From: Planctomycetaceae bacterium
GTDB lineage: Bacteria; Planctomycetota; Planctomycetia; Pirellulales; Pirellulaceae
NCBI GenBank assembly: GCA_007129635.1
Contig: SKVE01000904.1
Coordinates: 1-5,085, forward strand
Direction: 5' to 3'
Length of the DNA: 5,085 nucleotides
Under the pieces are notes generated by a model, which was not told the DNA's origin, did no database searches, and was given only the letters and a program-made list of their open reading frames with translations. Positions 1 to 4,353 of this stretch are shown here, piece after piece. Each line of letters opens with the position of its first letter. The stretch's first letter is position 1. Made by a program: the position numbers and the translations under genes.

Positions 1-18
1 AGAAATTCTGGAGCGTTT

Positions 19-69
19 GTAGTGACGGCTTCAGCCGGTTTTCGCCAAACCGCCTGAAGGCGGCACTAC
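19..69. repeat. REP-like inverted pair (two GTAG-footed hairpins facing each other)
   Basis: Two 20-nt arms (19-38 and 50-69) form an imperfect inverted repeat with 17 of 20 positions paired, extended inward by TTT/AAA (39-41 with 47-49) around the loop TCGCC. Each arm begins, reading inward, with GTAGTG and holds its own small hairpin: CGGC-TTCA-GCCG at 26-37 and CCGCC-TGAA-GGCGG at 50-63. Two of the three mismatches in the long stem (28/60 and 35/53) are the partners of one base pair inside each arm (28-35 and 53-60), flipped between arms, so each local hairpin stays intact. A GTAG foot followed by a short palindrome is the known architecture of REP elements, and an inverted pair resembles a BIME. 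It lies 75 bp past the folD stop on the folD-coding strand, so it might also end or protect that transcript. There is no T-run. Membership of a repeat family is inferred, because only one copy is visible here. Confidence 0.7.
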
Positions 70-143
70 CAGCAAGCTCCTGAGCAGGAACTTATCGAGG
101 AACGTGAGCCCAAAACGCCAGGGTCGGGCATCATCGTGTTCCA

Positions 144-1028
144 TCAAGCGGACGTGTGTTGCAGTTTGGCTGCCAGCAGCGTGTTGTACAGCAGCATGGC
201 CACCGTCAACGGGCCGACGCCGCCCGGCACCGGAGTGATGTGACCGGCCACCTGCTTCACCGGTTCGAAGTCGACATCGCCCACCAATTGATCGTCGACT
301 CGATTGATCCCCACATCGATCACCACCGCGCCGGGCTTGACCATGTCGGCAGTGACGAAGCGAGGTCGACCGATCGCTGCGACAAGCAGGTCGGCTTGTC
401 GGGTAATATCCCCTAAACCGGCCGTTCGGCTGTGGCAGACCGTCACGGTCGCATTGGCACAGGCGGGGCCTAATGTCGAATCTCGGTTCATCAGCATCAT
501 CGCCATCGGTTTGCCGACGATATCACTCCTGCCGATCACCACGGCCTGTTTTCCCGAAACCTTGATTTCACAACGGTGCAGCAGTTGCAAGATCCCGTGC
601 GGTGTGCAGGGCAGGAACCTGGGCCGACCTTGGCAGATCCGCCCCACGTTTTCAGCGTGAAAGGCATCGACATCCTTCATCGGATTGATCGCATCCAAAA
701 TCCTTGATTCGTGCAGATGGGCGGGCAAAGGCAGTTGGACCAGGATTCCATGCACGGCGGGATCTTGGTTCAAGCGATCGACCAGTTCCAGCAAATCGCT
801 TTCCCGGCAGTCCGCCGACAGACGATGCAGTTGGCTCTCCAGCCCTGCTTGTTCACAAGCACGCCGCTTGCTGCGGACATAGACCTCGCTGGCCGGATGC
901 TCTCCGACCAACACGGCTGCCAAACAGGGGGTGATATCTCGCTTTGTCTTCCATTTGGCTACTTCCTCTGCCAGTTCTTCCCGTATCTGGCCTGCCATCG
1001 CTTTACCGTCCAGAATAGTGGCAACCAC
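144..1028 (-). CDS. folD: FolD: bifunctional methylenetetrahydrofolate dehydrogenase / methenyltetrahydrofolate cyclohydrolase
   Basis: This cytoplasmic enzyme interconverts 5,10-methylene-, 5,10-methenyl- and 10-formyl-tetrahydrofolate, feeding purine, fMet-tRNA and thymidylate synthesis. The product is 294 residues (E. coli FolD has 288). The N-terminal catalytic domain shows YVRSKRRAC with Y50 and K54, GILVQLPLP (94-102) with Q98, and KDVDAFH (118-124) with D121; K54, Q98 and D121 sit at the E. coli active-site numbers. PCTPHG (140-145) leads into the Rossmann domain with VVIGRSDIVGKPM (163-175), and ITPVPGGVGPLTVA (264-277) closes the protein. The start is GTG, 7 nt after AGGGGG. An in-frame open extension to 1223 is rejected because it overlaps sir and has no family homology. 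Oddities: alanine instead of the usual glycine in DVDGFH, and a roughly 8-residue insertion (about 182-190) after the Rossmann helix. The gene stands alone, divergent from sir. The assignment is secure. Confidence 0.97.
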   Translation of the reverse strand: MVATILDGKAMAGQIREELAEEVAKWKTKRDITPCLAAVLVGEHPASEVYVRSKRRACEQAGLESQLHRLSADCRESDLLELVDRLNQDPAVHGILVQLPLPAHLHESRILDAINPMKDVDAFHAENVGRICQGRPRFLPCTPHGILQLLHRCEIKVSGKQAVVIGRSDIVGKPMAMMLMNRDSTLGPACANATVTVCHSRTAGLGDITRQADLLVAAIGRPRFVTADMVKPGAVVIDVGINRVDDQLVGDVDFEPVKQVAGHITPVPGGVGPLTVAMLLYNTLLAAKLQHTSA

Positions 1029-1138
1029 GCTCGTACCCCCTGAATTCTTCAACCCGTTTGTTCTGCCATAGTGAAACGCGGACAGCAGCGTTATACTGGC
1101 AGGCTGAATCTTTTGAAACCCGGGAGCGAACTTCTGCA
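1029..1138. promoter_or_regulatory. folD/sir divergent intergenic region with overlapping -10-like box
   Basis: These 110 bp lie between the two divergent start codons, so promoters for both genes are expected here. The best -10-like match for sir is TATACT at 1092-1097. On the opposite strand the same bases read TATAAC (1095-1090), a possible -10 for folD, so the two promoters would overlap and compete. Neither has a convincing -35: the 17-bp position holds TAGTGA for sir and TTTCAA for folD. The octamer TTATACTG (1091-1098) recurs in front of pyrF on the minus strand. The sir SD is GGGAG at 1122-1126, 12 nt before the ATG, which is rather far. The promoter calls are weak inferences. Confidence 0.35.
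1036..1041 (-). promoter_or_regulatory. Ribosome binding site deciding the folD GTG start
   Basis: The minus strand reads AGGGGG, then 7 nt, then GTG at 1028-1026. This strong SD at ideal spacing picks the GTG over upstream in-frame candidates. The protein that follows lines up with the FolD N-terminus and places the catalytic lysine at residue 54, as in E. coli. Confidence 0.8.
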
Positions 1139-2845
1139 ATGTCTGAAGAAAAGAAAAGCCATGTCGAGACCGTGAAGTTGGAAAGCAACTACTTGCGCGG
1201 CACACTCGGCGAAGAACTGGCAATCGATACGGATAGTTTTACCAAAGACAGCACGCATGTGCTGAAACACTACGGCACCTACCAACAGGACGATCGGGAC
1301 ACTCGGGCGGAGCGTCGAGCACAGGGGCTGACCGGCAAAGCCTATAGCTTTATGGTCCGTACCCGGATCCCTGGCGGCAAACTGACCAGTCAACAGTTGT
1401 TGGCCCAACTGGATTTGGCCGACGAACTGGGCAACACAACGTTACGGATCACCAGCCGGCAGGGGCTCCAGTTACACGGGATCTTGAAGACGAAGCTGCG
1501 CGAGACGATTCGCAGGATCAACGAGACCCAGTTGAGCACGCTGGGCGCGTGCGGCGACGTGAACCGCAACGTCATGTGCTGTCCCGCGCCGTACACTCAG
1601 CCCCTCTATCGGCAGGTGCAGGCCCTGGCAGACCAATTGGCCGATCATCTGGCGCCTCGAACGCCGGCCTATCACGAGCTGTGGTTGAGCGACCCGGACT
1701 CGGGCGAAAAGACGCTGGTCGGCGGCGGCAAGCCGGACGAGGTCGAGCCCATCTATGGGCAACATTATTTGCCGCGAAAGTTCAAGATCGGCATCGGCTT
1801 TACCTTCGACAATTGTGTCGACATCTACACACACGATATCGGACTGTTGGCGGTGGTGCGCGACGATCAACTGGTCGGTTACAACGTGCTGGTTGGCGGC
1901 GGCCAGGGCACGACGCCCGCTGCAGTGAAGACGTTCCCTGCGTTAGGACAGCGGATGGCGTTTGTCACACCGGATCGAGTGGTCGATGTGGCGACGGCGA
2001 TCGTCAAGGTCCAACGCGACTTTGGCAATCGCGAGGACCGTAAGATCGCTCGTTTGAAGTACCTGGTCCACCGCTGGGGACTGCCTCGATTCAAGGCGAA
2101 AGTCGAAGAATACTATGGGCAGCCGTTGGCCGATCCCGAACCGGAAGACGTCACGGGACACAACGATCATATCGGTTGGGATCAGCAGGGAGACGGACGC
2201 TGGTTCTACGGGCTGAACATCGAGAACGGCCGGATCCTGGATAACGATTCGATGCAGCTCAAGTCCGCGTTGCGCGAGCTCTGCACGCGTCTGGAACCCG
2301 GCATCCGTCTGACAGCGCACCAAAGCCTGCTGCTGACCGATATCCAGCCCGAGCAACGGGACGAAGTCGAGGCGATCCTTCGGCGGCATCACGTCAAACT
2401 AAGTGACCAAATTTCGACCGTCCGGCGCTGGTCGATGGCTTGCGTCGCCTGGCCGACTTGCGGACTGGCGATCACCGACAGCGAACGCGTGCTGCCGGGC
2501 CTGATCGACCAATTGGAGCTTGAACTGGCCAAGCTGGGTCTGGAGGACGAGCCGTTTACGGTGCGGATGACCGGATGCCCCAATGGATGTGCTCGCCCCT
2601 ATAACAGCGATGTGGGTCTGGTGGGCAAAGCGCGAGGCAGGTACACCGTGCTGGTGGGGGGGCGTCTGCTGGGAAATCGGCTGAATTTCATTTACCGGGA
2701 TCTGGTACCGTTGGAACAGATCGTGCCCATTCTGGTACCGCTGCTGACATACTTCAAGCAGGACCGCCTGGCAGGCGAATCGTTCGGTGATTTCTGCCAT
2801 CGCAAAGGCTTGGAAGATCTGACCGCCTGGGCGGATCAAGCCTAA
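1139..2845 (+). CDS. sir: Sulfite reductase, siroheme / [4Fe-4S] hemoprotein (ferredoxin-type motifs)
   Basis: The enzyme performs the six-electron reduction of sulfite to sulfide for cysteine synthesis in the cytoplasm. The product is 568 residues (E. coli CysI has 570). The cluster and siroheme cysteines are C435 and C441 (CVAWPTC) and C480 and C484 (TGCPNGC), each one position off CysI numbering. The sulfite- and siroheme-contacting basic residues are R74 (FMVRTR), R143 (DVNRNVM), K214 and K216 (LPRKFK). LESNYLRG (15-21) and QQDDRDTRAERR (49-60) are also family hallmarks. GCARPY, PTCGLA, GWDQQGDG (346-353) and ESFGDFCHR (547-555) match the plant/cyanobacterial ferredoxin-dependent branch better than CysI, and no cysJ flavoprotein gene is adjacent, so ferredoxin is the likelier donor (inference). 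Nitrite reductase is a less likely alternative. The ATG start gives the family N-terminus; a TTG at 1058 would add 27 unrelated residues. Two adjacent cysteines (C147-C148) follow R143, where CysI has one. The gene appears monocistronic. Confidence 0.95.
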   Translation: MSEEKKSHVETVKLESNYLRGTLGEELAIDTDSFTKDSTHVLKHYGTYQQDDRDTRAERRAQGLTGKAYSFMVRTRIPGGKLTSQQLLAQLDLADELGNTTLRITSRQGLQLHGILKTKLRETIRRINETQLSTLGACGDVNRNVMCCPAPYTQPLYRQVQALADQLADHLAPRTPAYHELWLSDPDSGEKTLVGGGKPDEVEPIYGQHYLPRKFKIGIGFTFDNCVDIYTHDIGLLAVVRDDQLVGYNVLVGGGQGTTPAAVKTFPALGQRMAFVTPDRVVDVATAIVKVQRDFGNREDRKIARLKYLVHRWGLPRFKAKVEEYYGQPLADPEPEDVTGHNDHIGWDQQGDGRWFYGLNIENGRILDNDSMQLKSALRELCTRLEPGIRLTAHQSLLLTDIQPEQRDEVEAILRRHHVKLSDQISTVRRWSMACVAWPTCGLAITDSERVLPGLIDQLELELAKLGLEDEPFTVRMTGCPNGCARPYNSDVGLVGKARGRYTVLVGGRLLGNRLNFIYRDLVPLEQIVPILVPLLTYFKQDRLAGESFGDFCHRKGLEDLTAWADQA

Positions 2846-2862
2846 CGCGGCCTCCGGCCGCG
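2846..2862. terminator. GC-rich hairpin immediately after sir
   Basis: CGCGGCC (2846-2852), loop TCC, GGCCGCG (2856-2862) form a perfect 7-bp stem starting on the base after the sir stop codon. The position suits transcription termination or 3'-end protection, and the symmetry would let it act on the converging pyrF transcript as well. No T-run follows on either strand, so this is not a canonical intrinsic terminator. Confidence 0.45.
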
Positions 2863-2868
2863 ACCAAA

Positions 2869-2892
2869 GTAGGTTGGGTCTCTGACCCGACC
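2869..2892. repeat. Second GTAG-footed hairpin (REP-like, different stem from 19-69)
   Basis: GTAG (2869-2872) is followed by a hairpin: GTTGGGTC (2873-2880), loop TCT (2881-2883), GACCCGAC (2884-2891). Seven of eight pairs are Watson-Crick and 2875-2889 is a T/G mismatch; G2872 can also pair with C2892. The foot matches the element at 19-69 but the stem differs, so this would be another family. It lies between the convergent genes sir and pyrF, a typical site for such elements. A competing hairpin, CCGAC-CCG-GTCGG (2887-2899), overlaps its right arm. The repeat status is inferred from shape and position. Confidence 0.5.
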
Positions 2893-2907
2893 CGGTCGGC
2901 CTTGAAG

Positions 2908-2925
2908 CGGGACGGCCGGATCCCG
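2908..2925. terminator. Weak hairpin on the pyrF side of the convergent gap
   Basis: CGGGA (2908-2912) and TCCCG (2921-2925) form a 5-bp stem around the 8-nt loop CGGCCGGA, 22 bp beyond the pyrF stop codon in the direction of pyrF transcription. It could help end the pyrF message. The stem is short and no T-run follows on the minus strand, so confidence is low. Confidence 0.25.
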
Positions 2926-2947
2926 AACAGCTTGATATGCTTTGGTT

Positions 2948-3868
2948 TTAGCTGGATACGCTGGGCAACACGGCTCGTAATTGCTCGATCATCTCCTGCG
3001 TGGCGGCTGCTACCGCGTCTTGCCATCGAGCATCGCCGAAACGCTGGCGATACTCCGGACGGGCATGCGCGAAGATGATGCCGCGTGAATTGTTCACCAT
3101 CGCGCCCAAACCGCGATCGTCGAACGCCCCGACGACGTCCGCCGCCCCGGCTCCCTGCGCTCCGTAACCGGGTACCAGAAACCAACAGTTTGGCATCTTG
3201 CCTCGCAAATCCGCCAGTTGTTCCGGGTACGTCGCCCCCACCACGCTGCCCACCGCGCCATACCCGCCATGGCCCAGCGTGCGCTGCGCCAATTGCTGCA
3301 CCAGTTCGCCCACATGCTCGTACATCGGCCGACCTTCGACGGTCAAATCCTGCAACCGCTTCCCGCCTGGATTCGAGGTCTTTACCAGAACGAAGACCCC
3401 ACAGGATCGTTCGACGGCCGTCTGCACAAACGGCTCGAGGCTGTCGTCACCCAGGTACGGGCTGACCGTCATCGCATCACTGCCCCAAGGACTGGCCGCC
3501 CCCGGCCCCAGAAAACCCTGGGCATACGCGGTTGCCGTCGAACCGATATCGTTGCGTTTCCCATCCAAAACAACCAACAAACCCCGATCCGAAGCATAGC
3601 GGATCACATCGGCCAACGCCTGCATGCCCAACGGACCAATCTGCTCGAAAAAAGCCGCTTGCGGCTTGACAATCGGGACCATCGAAGCCACCACATCGAT
3701 GACCCCACAGCAGAACTGCCGATACGCGCTGGCGATTCGCGCTAAGTCCAAAGAATCAGAAACCCGCAAGCCACTCGGCAAACTCTCGTTACGGGGGTCA
3801 AGCCCCACCATGACGGGGTTGTTGTGACGTTGTATGGTCGCGATCAGTCGATCGGCGAAATGGTCCAA
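2948..3868 (-). CDS. pyrF: PyrF: orotidine-5'-phosphate decarboxylase, type 2
   Basis: The enzyme decarboxylates OMP to UMP, the last step of de novo pyrimidine synthesis, as a cytoplasmic TIM-barrel homodimer. The product is 306 residues, the length of the longer type-2 subfamily (E. coli-type PyrF is about 240). Visible motifs are VGLDPR (21-26), VKPQAAFFE (67-75), the catalytic LDGKRNDIGSTA (101-112) with D102, K104 and D107, TSNPGG (164-169), VVGATYP (209-215), the phosphate-binding VPGYGAQG (232-239) and NNSRGI (259-264). The preferred start is TTG, because AGGAG lies 7 nt upstream and the protein then opens MDHFADRL, the family's usual beginning. An ATG 15 bases upstream (3883) would add five residues but has only poor SD support. 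The long open extension to 4156 is non-homologous. The gene stands alone, convergent with sir and divergent from the membrane-protein gene. Confidence 0.96.
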   Translation of the reverse strand: MDHFADRLIATIQRHNNPVMVGLDPRNESLPSGLRVSDSLDLARIASAYRQFCCGVIDVVASMVPIVKPQAAFFEQIGPLGMQALADVIRYASDRGLLVVLDGKRNDIGSTATAYAQGFLGPGAASPWGSDAMTVSPYLGDDSLEPFVQTAVERSCGVFVLVKTSNPGGKRLQDLTVEGRPMYEHVGELVQQLAQRTLGHGGYGAVGSVVGATYPEQLADLRGKMPNCWFLVPGYGAQGAGAADVVGAFDDRGLGAMVNNSRGIIFAHARPEYRQRFGDARWQDAVAAATQEMIEQLRAVLPSVSS

Positions 3869-3875
3869 TTTCTCA

Positions 3876-3880
3876 CTCCT
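3876..3880 (-). promoter_or_regulatory. Ribosome binding site favouring the pyrF TTG start
   Basis: The minus strand reads AGGAG, then TGAGAAA, then TTG at 3868-3866. The SD lies inside the first codons of the alternative ATG start (3883), whose own upstream bases are only weakly purine-rich. If the ATG were used, this SD would be coding sequence by chance. Confidence 0.6.
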
Positions 3881-3928
3881 CATCTCGGTGCATGCTTCTC
3901 GGTGTTCAGGCAGTTGGCTCGATTTTGC

Positions 3929-3955
3929 AGTATAAGCACCTAGCCGAGTGCTTAT
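3929..3955 (-). promoter_or_regulatory. Candidate pyrF promoter box with an 8+8 bp dyad (possible operator)
   Basis: On the minus strand TATACT (3934-3929) is a good -10-like box 60 bp before the TTG start. Overlapping it is a perfect inverted repeat, ATAAGCAC (3932-3939) and GTGCTTAT (3948-3955), with the 8-nt spacer CTAGCCGA. The dyad fills the spacer between the -10 and a poor -35, so a bound dimeric regulator could repress pyrF, or the RNA could fold if transcription starts further upstream. The symmetry is directly visible; the regulatory role is inferred. Confidence 0.4.
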
Positions 3956-4036
3956 GTAGGGGCCGTATTGTGGTAATGACGGCAACCCATTCTGTCTGTT
4001 TTCGGCTTGCCGATCGCGGAAGATCGTCAAGCGGAC

Positions 4037-4066
4037 TTGAGAATACCACGTCTTCGGTGGTAGAGT
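4037..4066 (+). promoter_or_regulatory. Candidate promoter of the membrane-protein gene with internal dyad
   Basis: TTGAGA (4037-4042), an 18-bp spacer and TAGAGT (4061-4066) form a plausible sigma-70-like promoter about 78 bp before the TTG start. Inside it TACCAC (4044-4049) and GTGGTA (4057-4062) make a 6+6 bp dyad with a 7-nt spacer that touches the -10, a position compatible with an operator. Both are sequence matches without experimental support. Confidence 0.35.
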
Positions 4067-4094
4067 ACAGAGGACGCTAAGGTACGACTGTTGG

Positions 4095-4111
4095 CGCATC
4101 GGCTCGATGCG
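4095..4111 (+). other. Stem-loop in the leader of the membrane-protein gene
   Basis: CGCATCG (4095-4101), loop GCT, CGATGCG (4105-4111) form a perfect 7-bp hairpin 19 nt before the GGAGG ribosome binding site. If transcription starts near 4073 it would sit in the 5' untranslated RNA. It has no T-run, so a terminator/attenuator is unlikely; an mRNA-stabilising or translation-affecting structure is possible. Confidence 0.35.
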
Positions 4112-4130
4112 GTCGATGGTTCCTGTTCTT

Positions 4131-4135
4131 GGAGG
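4131..4135 (+). promoter_or_regulatory. Ribosome binding site deciding the TTG start at 4144
   Basis: GGAGG lies 8 nt before TTG at 4144. The in-frame TTG at 4129 overlaps this SD and has no SD of its own, so the downstream TTG is preferred. It gives a 68-residue instead of a 73-residue protein. Confidence 0.65.
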
Positions 4136-4143
4136 TTTACGTT

Positions 4144-4350
4144 TTGATCCATGCAACGTTGTTCGGCGAATCGAGTTTTTTTCTCTGGCATGCGGTCCCG
4201 ATCGTGATCGCGATCAGTCTGGTGTACGGAGCGACACGTCACGAGCTGATGGGCCACATCCTTTATAGTGCCTACCGCACCGCGTTGTGGATCTTGGGAT
4301 TTGTGGCCGTGATCGCCGTCATCTTAATTGTGATTTCCTGGATGGTTTGA
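4144..4350 (+). CDS. Small two-helix membrane protein of unknown function
   Basis: The product is 68 residues from a TTG start. Two hydrophobic segments are clear: about 12-30 (FFLWHAVPIVIAISLVYGA) and about 46-66 (ending VILIVISWMV). The short connector (31-45) holds R32, H33, E34, H38 and R45, so by the positive-inside rule the loop should be cytoplasmic with both ends outside (inference). There is no signal peptide cleavage site, cysteine motif or recognisable catalytic motif. The strong SD, the two well-formed helices and the 3-bp gap to the next gene argue that this is a real gene. It forms an apparent operon with the exported protein downstream, so a membrane partner or anchor for that protein is conceivable. 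I do not recognise a named family. Confidence 0.75.
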   Translation: MIHATLFGESSFFLWHAVPIVIAISLVYGATRHELMGHILYSAYRTALWILGFVAVIAVILIVISWMV

Positions 4351-4353
4351 CCC

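Noticed and set aside
78..89. Near-palindrome TCCTGAGCAGGA downstream of folD
   Set aside because: It is at most a 4-bp stem with a 4-nt loop and has no T-run, so it is too weak to call a terminator.
1055..1078. CGTTT-N14-AAACG symmetry in the folD/sir gap
   Set aside because: Five-base arms with a long spacer are expected by chance at this density, and no further inner or outer pairs extend it.
1058..1138. Earlier TTG start for sir adding 27 residues
   Set aside because: There is no SD before it, the added residues are unrelated to sulfite reductases, and the ATG at 1139 gives an N-terminus and cysteine numbering matching the family.
1029..1223. In-frame open extension of folD by 65 codons upstream
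   Set aside because: It overlaps the start of sir, has no FolD homology, and the GTG at 1028 has a strong ribosome binding site and gives the family length.
1549..2043. 164-codon plus-strand frame inside sir
   Set aside because: Its translation is arginine-rich and low in structure, typical of an out-of-frame shadow of GC-rich coding sequence. The sir frame shows clear conserved motifs throughout.
3956..3983. A third GTAG (3956-3959) followed by GCCGT...ACGGC
   Set aside because: The stem is only 5 bp with a 12-nt loop and is not directly after the foot, so it does not fit the compact GTAG-hairpin shape of the other two elements.
3892..4080. 62-codon plus-strand reading frame in the pyrF/membrane-protein gap
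   Set aside because: It has no SD, no hydrophobic or motif structure, and covers the candidate promoter elements of both flanking genes. It looks like chance.
3884..4156. In-frame open extension of pyrF, up to 402 residues
   Set aside because: The added residues are low-complexity and basic with no family match, and the stretch runs through the divergent control region.
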